In this document: piece by piece, positions 6,475 through 13,573 of the stretch
How the letters are laid out: every line of letters starts with the position of its first letter
Position numbering within the stretch: the stretch's first letter is position 1
Assembly (NCBI GenBank): GCA_964485515.1
Contig: CAZALT010000079.1
Coordinates: 1 to 16,015, forward strand
Length of the DNA: 16,015 nt
Source: CAZALT01 sp964485515
Lineage (GTDB): Bacteria; Actinomycetota; Acidimicrobiia; Acidimicrobiales; Acidimicrobilacustridaceae
Direction: 5' to 3'
Made by a program: the position numbers and the translations under genes
The notes under the pieces: model-generated
Database searches by the model: none
What the model was told of the DNA's origin: nothing
What the model saw: only the letters and a program-made list of their open reading frames with translations

Positions 6475-7537
6475 GCCTTTTCGTGTGGTCGTGTGGTCGA
6501 CCGGAGGTGTCGGATCGAACGCCATCCGGGCCATCGCCCGGCGACCCGATCTCGACCTCGTGGGTGTCTGGGTCCACACGACGGAGAAGGTCGGCCGTGA
6601 TGCGGGGGAGCTGTGCGCCATCGACCCCCTGGGGATCGTCGCCACCAACGACGTCGAAGCGTTGATCACGCTGGCGCCCGACTGCGTGGTCTACGCGGCG
6701 AGCGGACCCGAGCGCGGCGCCGGTGCCGTCCCGCACTACGAGCGTCTGCTCGCCGCGGGCATCAACGTCGTCACGACGACATCGACGGATCTGATCTTCC
6801 CGCCGGTCGCCGATCCGGCGGTCCGAGAGCGTTTGGCGACGGCGGCCGCCGCGGGCGGTGCATCGCTCTACGCGTCCGGGATCTTTCCCGGGCTCGCATC
6901 CGACGCGCTCGCCATCTTGCTGACGACGATGTCGCGGGGGATCGGAACCGTCCGGCTCATCGAGATCTCGCTGAACGATCACTACCCGGTCGCCAGCGTG
7001 ATGATGGACGGGATGGGCTTCGGTCGCCCCCTGGACTTCGAGCCGATGCTCGCCAAGCCCGGCGTGATCCCCATGGTGTGGCGCATGCCCGTCTCGTTGA
7101 TCGCCCGGGGACTGGGCGTCGAGCTCGATGAGATCCGCGGCCGGCTCGACCGCGAGCTGACCGACCGCGACATCAAAGTGGCGTTCGGGACGATCCCGGC
7201 GGGAACCGTGGGTGCGGTGCGAACGATCGCCAGCGGGATCGTCAACGGTCGGGAGGCGATCGTCGTCGATCACGTCATCCGGATGTCGCGCGACGTGGCC
7301 CCCGACTGGCCGGCCTCGGACAACGATGCGACCTACCTGGTGCAGATCGAGGGCGATCCCGACATCGAATGCCAGTTGGTGCTCGGACCTCGCGAGGGGC
7401 GAGATGCGGGCGAAGCGGCGATGACCGCCACGGCCATGCGTGTGGTCAACGCCGTTCCGGCGGTCGTTGCCGCGAACCCCGGATTGCTCAGCTCGCTCGA
7501 CCTCCCGGTCACCGTTCCGGTCGGCGTATTCGACTGA
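6467..7537 (+). CDS. DapB-like NAD(P)-dependent dehydrogenase (paralogue 2)
   Basis: ATG 6467 overlaps the preceding gene by 8 nt and has GGTGGTG about 7 nt upstream; the in-frame ATG 6428 would add 13 unlikely residues. The 356-aa product starts MAEPFRVVVWSTGGVGSNAI, a Rossmann glycine motif, then DLDLVGVWVHTTEKVGRDAGEL, the closest match in the window to paralogue 1. It also has I-V-A-T-N-D-V-E-A-L, Y-A-A-S-G-P-E-R, V-V-T-T-T-S-T, S-G-I-F-P-G, M-G-F-G-R-P-L-D-F, F-G-T-I-P-A-G-T-V-G-A and N-A-V-P-A-V-V-A-A-N-P-G. Family membership (2,4-diaminopentanoate-dehydrogenase/DapB-N-like) is clear; the substrate is not. Tight coupling to the luciferase-like enzyme suggests it acts just before or after that oxygenation. 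Confidence 0.87.
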   Translation: MAEPFRVVVWSTGGVGSNAIRAIARRPDLDLVGVWVHTTEKVGRDAGELCAIDPLGIVATNDVEALITLAPDCVVYAASGPERGAGAVPHYERLLAAGINVVTTTSTDLIFPPVADPAVRERLATAAAAGGASLYASGIFPGLASDALAILLTTMSRGIGTVRLIEISLNDHYPVASVMMDGMGFGRPLDFEPMLAKPGVIPMVWRMPVSLIARGLGVELDEIRGRLDRELTDRDIKVAFGTIPAGTVGAVRTIASGIVNGREAIVVDHVIRMSRDVAPDWPASDNDATYLVQIEGDPDIECQLVLGPREGRDAGEAAMTATAMRVVNAVPAVVAANPGLLSSLDLPVTVPVGVFD

Positions 7538-7551
7538 CCGCACTCGTGGTT

Positions 7552-7567
7552 CGACGGCACCTCGTCG
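7552..7567. terminator. Hairpin between convergent genes
   Basis: CGACG (7552-7556) and CGTCG (7563-7567) form a 5-bp GC-rich stem with a 6-nt loop in the 49-bp gap between convergent DapB-like 2 and TetR-1. There is no T-run, so it is only a weak candidate for a bidirectional terminator. Confidence 0.25.
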
Positions 7568-7586
7568 GCCGTTCAGACGACGCGAA

Positions 7587-8237
7587 TCAGCGCTCGCGAT
7601 GGAGGAAGCCGTGCAGCGTCGCCTGAGTCAGCTCGTCGACGAGCTCCTCGGTGGACGGTCCCTTCGGTCCGAAGAACGTCGAACGGAACGCCGCCATCCC
7701 GGCGATCATGGCGACGGTGGAGTGGGCGGCCAGGTCCGGGTGGCGTGCGGGCACGCCGCGGAACTCCATGCCTTCCGAGCTGATCTGTCCCAGAACGGCG
7801 AGCGCATCGCTGATCTCGTCGATCCCGGCTTCGGTGCGCTCGTCCTCGCTCAGTCCGTTCGAAGCCCAAAGGGTGAGCACCAGACCTCGGTGCTCCTCGA
7901 ACAGATCGAACAGATCGCTGGTGAACTGCTTCGCCAACTCGTCCTCGCTGGTCCCTTCGGGGATACCCGTTTGCCAGGTCGTGCGGAAGGCATCGACGAA
8001 GTCGACGAACGGGACGACGAGTGCCTCTCGGAACAACGCAGCCTTCGAGCCGAAGTTTCGGAAGATCAGGTGCTCGGCGACTCCGGCGGTCTCGGCGATC
8101 TCGCGGGTCGTTGTGCTGCGGTAGTCCTGGCGGGAGAACAGGTCACGGGCCGCGTCGAGAAGGAGACGCCGGGGCTCGCCCCTCGACCGACGCGTCGCTT
8201 TGACCGGCGGTGCGACCCCACCCGGTGGCGATGCCAT
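7587..8237 (-). CDS. TetR/AcrR-family transcriptional regulator (TetR-1)
   Basis: A 216-aa protein from ATG 8237; an in-frame GTG lies a few codons inside. The N-terminal DNA-binding domain is clear: LLLDAARDLFSRQDYRSTTT, then R-E-I-A-E-T-A-G-V-A-E-H-L-I-F-R-N-F-G-S-K, with the helix-turn-helix at about 42-62. The C-terminal half (about 75-216) is an all-helical ligand and dimer domain without recognisable specificity. TetR proteins usually repress neighbouring genes and release DNA on binding a small ligand. It is transcribed leftward, 60 bp downstream of TetR-2, and may share its transcript. Its C-terminal half is unlike those of TetR-2 and TetR-3. A candidate target is the palindrome at 5266-5287, by position only. 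Confidence 0.87.
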   Translation of the reverse strand: MASPPGGVAPPVKATRRSRGEPRRLLLDAARDLFSRQDYRSTTTREIAETAGVAEHLIFRNFGSKAALFREALVVPFVDFVDAFRTTWQTGIPEGTSEDELAKQFTSDLFDLFEEHRGLVLTLWASNGLSEDERTEAGIDEISDALAVLGQISSEGMEFRGVPARHPDLAAHSTVAMIAGMAAFRSTFFGPKGPSTEELVDELTQATLHGFLHRER

Positions 8238-8297
8238 GGACTGGACCCTACCGGTCGTGTCGGACGCATGGCCGATGGGAAACCGCCGTCGTCTTGT

Positions 8298-8903
8298 TCA
8301 GGGCGAGCTGTCGTGGGTGGGTGTGGTGAGGATGCGGACGAGCATCTCGACGACAGTGTCGAGTCGCCGGCCGTGGTCGGCGGCGAGGGGTACGAAGATG
8401 CGGGCGAGGATGGTCCCGTGGAGGATGTCGAACACCTCGTCGACGTCGATGCGGGGGTCGAGGCCGGCGGCTTCGATGATGGCGTAGAACTGCGGACGCA
8501 CCGAGAACTTCATCCATTGCGACGGCGGTGGCGACTCGTGCTGGTACGCGGCGATGAGCCCGGGGATCGCCGCTCGCGCCGCCGGCGTGCCGAGCACGTC
8601 CTCGAAGGTCTGGACGAGGCCGGTGAGGTCGGACCGGAGGTTGCCGGTGACGGGGATGTCGACGGCTACGAGGGTCGAGAAGGCCGCGTCCTCGATCAGG
8701 GCAAGGCGGCTGGGCCAGCGGCGGTAGATGGCGGGGACGTTGACGCCGCACTGACGCGAGATCTCCTGCACGGTGGTGCCGACGAAGCCGACCTCGCCGA
8801 GCAGCCGGCGTGTCGTGTCGATGACGGTGGGTTCGATGCTCGGATCGCGCGGTCGTCCGCGGGTTGTGGTTGTCGTCGTCATCGGTGGCTCAGCCTCACC
8901 CAT
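8298..8903 (-). CDS. TetR/AcrR-family transcriptional regulator (TetR-2)
   Basis: A 201-aa protein from ATG 8903; an in-frame ATG at 8882 is an alternative start. The N-terminus carries R-G-R-P-R-D (about 15-20), a common basic lead-in to TetR domains, then a helix-turn-helix at about 43-63 (T-T-V-Q-E-I-S-R-Q-C-G-V-N-V-P-A-I-Y-R-R-W). The C-terminal domain contains F-S-V-R-P-Q-F-Y-A-I and D-V-D-E-V-F-D-I-L, both shared with TetR-3 at 13574. The gene diverges from the P450 operon with a candidate operator between them (8926-8944). A TATAGT -10-like box (8929-8924) falls inside that site, so autorepression and control of the P450 operon are likely. The ligand is probably a pathway substrate or intermediate. 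Confidence 0.88.
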   Translation of the reverse strand: MGEAEPPMTTTTTTRGRPRDPSIEPTVIDTTRRLLGEVGFVGTTVQEISRQCGVNVPAIYRRWPSRLALIEDAAFSTLVAVDIPVTGNLRSDLTGLVQTFEDVLGTPAARAAIPGLIAAYQHESPPPSQWMKFSVRPQFYAIIEAAGLDPRIDVDEVFDILHGTILARIFVPLAADHGRRLDTVVEMLVRILTTPTHDSSP

Positions 8904-8925
8904 TGCGGCCGGATTCGTTCGTGAC

Positions 8926-8944
8926 TATAACGTAAGATGTTCTA
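8926..8944. promoter_or_regulatory. Inverted repeat between TetR-2 and P450, candidate operator
   Basis: TATAAC (8926-8931) and GTTCTA (8939-8944) are complementary at 5 of 6 positions around a 7-bp spacer. The form resembles TAGAAC-type TetR operators such as those bound by KstR-like regulators, though the spacing differs from the KstR consensus. The left arm overlaps a minus-strand TATAGT -10-like box for TetR-2, and TAAGAT (8933-8938) could serve as a plus-strand -10. Control of both divergent units by TetR-2 is inferred. Confidence 0.45.
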
Positions 8945-8983
8945 ACGAAACAGTGCGACAGGTCAGGTCGTCGTTGATCGGGG

Positions 8984-10222
8984 GTGAGCGTGGAACCGGG
9001 GTCGGACGTGGATCGAGCGGAGTGTCCGGTGGCGAAGCTGGACTTCGTCAACCTGGTGGCGGGATTCGGTGAGGCATCCTCGGCGCCGTCGCAGCCGGCG
9101 AACGTCGCCCTGTGCGAGCGGGGTGCGCTCGCGCTGGGCGACGGCGTGATGGTCAACACGCGAGCCTTGGCCGACGAGGTGCTGCGCAACCCGGCGGTGT
9201 TCTCGTCGGAGGATCTCGTCGAGCAGGGCAATTCGCTGCCCCTCATTCCACTCAACGTCGATCCGCCGAACCTGGTGGGCTACCGCAAGTTGCTCGATCC
9301 GTTGTTCGCTCCGCGCCGGATCGAATCCCTCGAGGACGACATCACGATGAGGATGAACGACTTCATCGACACGTTCATCGAGCGGGGCTCGTGTGACTTC
9401 ACCGCTGAGCTCGCCGAGCTGTTCCCCTCGTCGGTGTTCCTCGGGATGATGGGTTTGCCGTTCGAGGAGCTCGACACGCTGGTCGAGATGCGGGACGGCT
9501 TGCTGCGTCCGGGCACCAAGGCCATGACCGATGACGAGCGGTCGGCCATCCAGCGGGAGACCGCGGGCCGGGTCAACGCCTACTTCGATGCCATCCTCGA
9601 TGATCGGCTGGCGAATCCCACCGAGGACATCCTGTCGTTGTTCGCTGCTCTTGAACGGGCGCCGGACGACGCGGAGGGGGGAGCCCGACGCCTGAGTCGG
9701 AACGAGCTTTTGTCGATCTGCTTCGTGCTGCTCACCGCCGGGCTCGACACGGTCACCGACTCGTTGACGTGCATGTTCGCCTTCCTGGCCCAGAACCCGG
9801 ATCACCGCCGGGCGATCGTCGCCGATCCCGAGATCATCCCGAACGCCGTCGAGGAACTGCTGCGGTGGGAGACCCCGGTGCCGCAGGTGGCGAGGTGGGC
9901 ACGGCAGACCGAGGTGCTCGGTGGTGCGACGGTGAAAGCTGGCAACCACGTGCTGGTCAACCTCGGTGCCGCCAACCTCGACCCCGCCGAGTTCGACGAT
10001 CCCACCGATGTGCGCTTCGATCGCGAGGTGAACCGACACATCTCCTTCGGTGGGGGTGTGCACCGCTGCCTCGGGTCGCACCTCGCTCGCCGCGAGCTGC
10101 GCATCGCCCTGCAGGAGTGGCATCGAAGGATCCCGGACTACTCGCTCACGCCGGATTATGAGGTCAAGTACCTCCCGCCGCTGCGCTACGTCCCCGACCT
10201 CCAGCTGACCTGGCCGACATGA
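8984..10222 (+). CDS. Cytochrome P450 monooxygenase
   Basis: A 412-aa soluble bacterial class I P450. All landmarks are present: I-helix T-A-G-L-D-T (about 251-256, oxygen-binding groove), K-helix E-E-L-L-R (ExxR, Glu291-Arg294), and the heme loop F-G-G-G-V-H-R-C-L-G (355-364) with proximal ligand Cys362. No membrane anchor is seen, and no ferredoxin or reductase gene lies in the window, so redox partners must come from elsewhere. GTG 8984 gives the longest frame; GTG 8990 is an alternative with GGGG 5 nt upstream. It is the first gene of a four-gene operon, and its stop overlaps the next start (ATGA). Hydroxylation of a hydrophobic substrate is the expected role; the subfamily (for example the steroid- or terpene-oxidising CYP groups of actinobacteria) was not determined. 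Confidence 0.93.
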   Translation: MSVEPGSDVDRAECPVAKLDFVNLVAGFGEASSAPSQPANVALCERGALALGDGVMVNTRALADEVLRNPAVFSSEDLVEQGNSLPLIPLNVDPPNLVGYRKLLDPLFAPRRIESLEDDITMRMNDFIDTFIERGSCDFTAELAELFPSSVFLGMMGLPFEELDTLVEMRDGLLRPGTKAMTDDERSAIQRETAGRVNAYFDAILDDRLANPTEDILSLFAALERAPDDAEGGARRLSRNELLSICFVLLTAGLDTVTDSLTCMFAFLAQNPDHRRAIVADPEIIPNAVEELLRWETPVPQVARWARQTEVLGGATVKAGNHVLVNLGAANLDPAEFDDPTDVRFDREVNRHISFGGGVHRCLGSHLARRELRIALQEWHRRIPDYSLTPDYEVKYLPPLRYVPDLQLTWPT

Positions 10223-11301
10223 CCGCCGAGGCCGACGGGATTCGGCGCGCGGGCGGCCCGACGCGGGTGGTGCAGTGGGCAACCGGCACGAGCGGTCGCC
10301 TGGCGCTGGGTGCCCTGATCGACACGCCCGACGTCGATCTGGTCGGCGTGCGGGTGTACGACCCGGAGAAGGTCGGCGTCGACGCCGGTGTCATCGCCGA
10401 TCGGCCTGTGACGGGGGTTCTCGCCACCGATTCAAACGACGCCATCGTGGCCCTCGATCCCGACGTCGTGCTCTACATGGGCCGCGTCGAGCAGAACCCG
10501 ACGGGATGCTTCGATGACGTGGTCGAGCTGCTCGCCGCCGGCGTCGATGTCGTCACCACCGGCTCGTCGTTCATCGACACCAGCGTGTTCGATCCGGCGC
10601 GGCACGCCGCGATGACAGATGCGTGTGCCGCGGGCGAGAGCACCTTTCTCGGAGTCGGCCTGTTCCCTGGCTTCTGGGGGGAAGCCGTTGCGCCCGTCCT
10701 CACGCGACTCTCCTCCAGGTGCGACGAGATCAAGGTGAGCGAGTCGCTTTCCTATGCCGGCTATCCGAGTGCCCAGCTGCTGTTCGACATCATGGGCTAC
10801 GGCCACCCACCGGATTCGACCGAACCGCTCATGAGCAACCCCGCCCGTGTGGGAAGCGCGTTCAGCGGCACTGCCACCGTGATCGCCAAAGCGCTCGGGC
10901 TCGAGGTCCACGGCATCGAGTCGTATCGGCACACTGCGGTCACCGACCGCGAGCTGATCGTCGCGGCGGGCACCATCGCCGCCGGGACTGTCGGAGCGAT
11001 GACGCTCGGCGTGCGGGCGGACTGCGGATCAGTGACGATCTCCGTCGAGCACGTCACGTGGATGGCTCCTGACGTGACTCCCGACTGGTCGAGCAAGGGC
11101 GAGGGCTATCACATCGAGCTGGAGGGTTCGCCGTCGTTGCGGTGCAGCCTCGAGCTCGGCATCCACGGCGAGGATCACTCCGCCATGGGCTGTCTCGCCA
11201 CCGCCATGCACGCCGTGCATGCCATCCCCATCGTGCGTGCCGCCGGTCCCGGTGTGCTCGACCTCGCCGACGTACCCATCTTCACAGGGAGGCTCACATG
11301 A
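10219..11301 (+). CDS. DapB-like NAD(P)-dependent dehydrogenase (paralogue 3)
   Basis: A 360-aa protein whose ATG overlaps the P450 stop by 4 nt (ATGA). The Rossmann motif is T-R-V-V-Q-W-A-T-G-T-S-G-R (about 15-27), followed by V-D-L-V-G-V-R-V-Y-D-P-E-K-V-G-V-D-A-G. It keeps V-V-T-T-G-S-S, G-L-F-P-G-F-W-G, D-I-M-G-Y-G, A-G-T-I-A-A-G-T-V-G-A and H-A-I-P-I-V-R-A-A-G-P-G of the family. The V-Q-W-A-T-G start and V-Y-D-P block ally it with paralogue 4 rather than 1 and 2. The A-S-G-P-E-R stretch of paralogues 1 and 2 is replaced by M-G-R-V-E-Q-N, so the active site probably differs. It is likely to oxidise the P450 product or reduce a derived carbonyl; the substrate is unknown. Confidence 0.87.
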   Translation: MTAEADGIRRAGGPTRVVQWATGTSGRLALGALIDTPDVDLVGVRVYDPEKVGVDAGVIADRPVTGVLATDSNDAIVALDPDVVLYMGRVEQNPTGCFDDVVELLAAGVDVVTTGSSFIDTSVFDPARHAAMTDACAAGESTFLGVGLFPGFWGEAVAPVLTRLSSRCDEIKVSESLSYAGYPSAQLLFDIMGYGHPPDSTEPLMSNPARVGSAFSGTATVIAKALGLEVHGIESYRHTAVTDRELIVAAGTIAAGTVGAMTLGVRADCGSVTISVEHVTWMAPDVTPDWSSKGEGYHIELEGSPSLRCSLELGIHGEDHSAMGCLATAMHAVHAIPIVRAAGPGVLDLADVPIFTGRLT

Positions 11302-12419
11302 GCGACGTGACCCCGGCCCGCATCGGCCTGTTGGTCGACTAACTCGACAAGGACGGTGGCTTCGACGCGAACATCCTTCCGTCGCTGCAACTCGTGGTCG
11401 ACGACTTCGCCGAGCGGGGGCTGCTCGAGCGGCCGATCGAGTTCGTCGTCCGCGCCGTGCAAGGGCTACCCAACGGTTCGTTCAAGCCGGTGCGCGACGC
11501 CTTCTACGAGCTCGTCGACGAAGGCGTCGTCGTGATCTTCGGCCCTTGGGTGTCCGAGAACGGCGTCGCCCTGCGCCCGTATGTCGAGGAAGTCGCCGAG
11601 GTGCCCTGCATCACGATGGGCGCGTCCGAATCGATGCTGGGCGAGTGGGTCTTCGGTCTGCCCGCCGGCTCGATGGAGGAGGAGCCGATCATCATGGCGA
11701 CGATCGCGGCGCTCGACGGCTGTCGCAGCGTGGGGATCGCCTTCGAGGACTCGCTGATCGGCAACGAGTACCTGCGCACCACCCGGGTGGCGTGCAAGGA
11801 AGCCGGCTTGCGCATCACCGCCGAGGTGCCGATCCCGCAGGTGGAGGCCGAGAAGCGAGCGGCTATGGAGGCCCTCGCCGTCGACCGTCCGGACGGGATC
11901 CTCCACGTCGGGTTCGGCCTCGGCATCCCGGGCATCAACGATGCGCTCGAAGCCATCGGATGGATGCCGCCTCGCTACACGACGACCGCCTTCGAGTTCG
12001 CGGCCACCAGTGACTGGTGGCGCCATCAGCTCGCCGGGTGGATCGGCCTCGACCAGTACGACGAGCGCAACGAGACCGCCCAGGCATTCCTCGACCAGTT
12101 CGAGGCCCGCCACGGCCACCGGCCCGCCTACTTCTTCCCCCTCTACTGCTACGACGTCGGTCGGATGATGTTGCTGGCGATCGCCGACGCTCGGCCGCTC
12201 ACCGGGCTCGGGGTCAAGGCAGCGCTGGAGCGCATCAAGATGGTGCCGGCCGCGTCCGGCGCTCCCGGAACCCGGCTGCGCTTCGGCCGGTACATCCGCC
12301 ACGGCTGGATGGGCACCGAGTTCCTCGTCGCCCGCCGGATCCTGCCCGACGGGAGTCGCGCCGTGCTGCACGGCACCATCGAAGGGCTCGTCGATCCGAC
12401 AACCCTGCCATCGGCATGA
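11298..12419 (+). pseudogene. Cytosolic solute-binding-fold protein (Peripla_BP_6-like), interrupted by an in-frame TAA
   Basis: ATG 11298 has a strong GGGAGG 6 nt upstream and overlaps the previous stop (ATGA), so the start is well defined. After MSDVTPARIGLLVD a TAA (11340-11342) interrupts the frame, which then continues without further stops to 12419 (373 codons plus stop if read through). The body resembles leucine-binding-type ABC substrate-binding proteins (type 1 periplasmic fold): IGLLVD first strand, V-V-V-I-F-G-P-W-V-S-E-N, P-C-I-T-M-G-A-S-E, R-S-V-G-I-A-F-E-D-S, and Y-D-V-G-R-M-M-L-L-A-I-A-D-A. There is no signal peptide and no transporter gene nearby, so a cytosolic AmiC-like ligand sensor or chaperone is inferred. 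A GTG at 11394 could restart translation but lacks a ribosome binding site and would lose the first strand. The TAA may be a real nonsense mutation, a sequencing error or a recoded codon. Confidence 0.75.
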
Positions 12420-13498
12420 GCGGGCCGGTCCGGGTGGTGCAGTGGGCTACCGGCGCCGTCGGATCCGCACAGCTGCGTGACGTCATCGACGCTCGAGACC
12501 TCGATCTCGTCGGACTGTTCGTCTACGACCCGGGCAAGGTCGGTGAGGACGCGGGTTCGCTCGTCGGGCGAGACGACACCGGGATCGTGGCGACGAACGA
12601 CAAGCAGGAGATCCTCGACCTCGACGCCGACCTCGTGTTGCACGCGGCGAGCAAGGCGTTCCCTGACAACTCGAATACCGACGACATCGTCGCGCTCCTC
12701 GAATCGGGTAAGGACGTCATCACGACCACGTCGTACAACCACCTCCCGACCTACGACCCCGACGTCCACCGCCGGATCGAAGAGGCGTGTACACGCACCG
12801 GCGCTCGGTTCCACGCCGCGGGCGAGCACCCGGGCTTCATGTTCGAACGGCTCGCCGCCAGCGTCACCGCGCTCAGCCAGCGGGTCGACTCGATCACGGT
12901 GCAAGAGGTCGTCGACTGCCGGGCCGTCCGAGCCAAAGAGATGCTCGTCGACCTCATGGGCATGGGAAAGCAGCCCGAGGAGATCACCACCGACTCACCG
13001 ATGTTCCGAGCGGTGTCCAAGCAATACGAGCAGGCCATTGGTGCGACCGCAGACGCTCTCGGTCTACGGATGGACGAGATCCGGTCCTCGATCCAAACCA
13101 CGACCACGCCGCACGACATCGAGCTGCGGGCGACTACCATCCCCGCCGGGTCGGTCGCTACTCAGGTCCTGCGCTGGTCGGGCTACCACGACGGACGCCC
13201 AGTCCTCGTCTCTGAGGAGTACTGGACCGTGGCCGGCGAGATCCCCGGCTGGGACCTCGGCACCGGCGACGACTTCCTCGTGCGCATCACCGTCGAGGGC
13301 TCGCCCCCGATCCGCCTCGAGCTACGCATGGGCAACGAACCGGTCGCTGGCCTTCGTGGTGTCGCCGGCGGCCAGCTCGCAGTCGCCATGACCGCACTCC
13401 GCGCCATCCCCTACGTGCGGCAGACACCACCAGGGATCGTGATCCCCCAGGTCTTTGGCGCGTACCGATGGCCTGTGTCCACGACCCCGCTCGGATGA
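12416..13498 (+). CDS. DapB-like NAD(P)-dependent dehydrogenase (paralogue 4)
   Basis: A 360-aa protein from ATG 12416, overlapping the previous stop by 4 nt. It starts MSGPVRVVQWATGAVGSAQL, the Rossmann motif, then D-L-V-G-L-F-V-Y-D-P-G-K-V-G-E-D-A-G, close to paralogue 3. Family landmarks include I-V-A-T-N-D, V-I-T-T-T-S-Y, A-G-E-H-P-G-F-M, D-L-M-G-M-G, T-T-I-P-A-G-S-V-A-T and R-A-I-P-Y-V-R-Q-T-P-P-G. It is the last gene of the P450 operon. Position and family point to a redox step; the distinct S-K-A-F-P-D-N-S region where paralogues 1 and 2 have S-G-P-E-R suggests a different substrate from theirs. Confidence 0.87.
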   Translation: MSGPVRVVQWATGAVGSAQLRDVIDARDLDLVGLFVYDPGKVGEDAGSLVGRDDTGIVATNDKQEILDLDADLVLHAASKAFPDNSNTDDIVALLESGKDVITTTSYNHLPTYDPDVHRRIEEACTRTGARFHAAGEHPGFMFERLAASVTALSQRVDSITVQEVVDCRAVRAKEMLVDLMGMGKQPEEITTDSPMFRAVSKQYEQAIGATADALGLRMDEIRSSIQTTTTPHDIELRATTIPAGSVATQVLRWSGYHDGRPVLVSEEYWTVAGEIPGWDLGTGDDFLVRITVEGSPPIRLELRMGNEPVAGLRGVAGGQLAVAMTALRAIPYVRQTPPGIVIPQVFGAYRWPVSTTPLG

Positions 13499-13503
13499 AC
13501 GAG

Positions 13504-13520
13504 GGCCGCGGGAGTCGGCC
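13504..13520. terminator. Hairpin between convergent DapB-like 4 and TetR-3
   Basis: GGCCG (13504-13508) and CGGCC (13516-13520) form a 5-bp GC stem with a 7-nt loop, followed on the plus strand by GTTTGTG. It lies 6 nt past the stop of the P450 operon. A weak intrinsic terminator is possible. Confidence 0.3.
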
Positions 13521-13573
13521 GTTTGTGCCTCGATCGCATCTGCACCGGAGGACTCGATCTGCGCTCATCTTGG

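Noticed and set aside
6254..7543. Minus-strand ORF of 429 codons opposite the luciferase-like and DapB-like 2 genes
   Set aside because: Arg/His/Asp-rich shadow frame without recognisable domains; the plus-strand proteins show clear family motifs.
7440..8924. Plus-strand ORF of 494 codons across TetR-1 and TetR-2
   Set aside because: Shadow frame; both minus-strand genes carry complete helix-turn-helix domains.
8963..10282. Minus-strand ORF of 439 codons opposite the P450
   Set aside because: Antisense shadow of a gene with all P450 signatures; composition typical of high-GC reverse frames.
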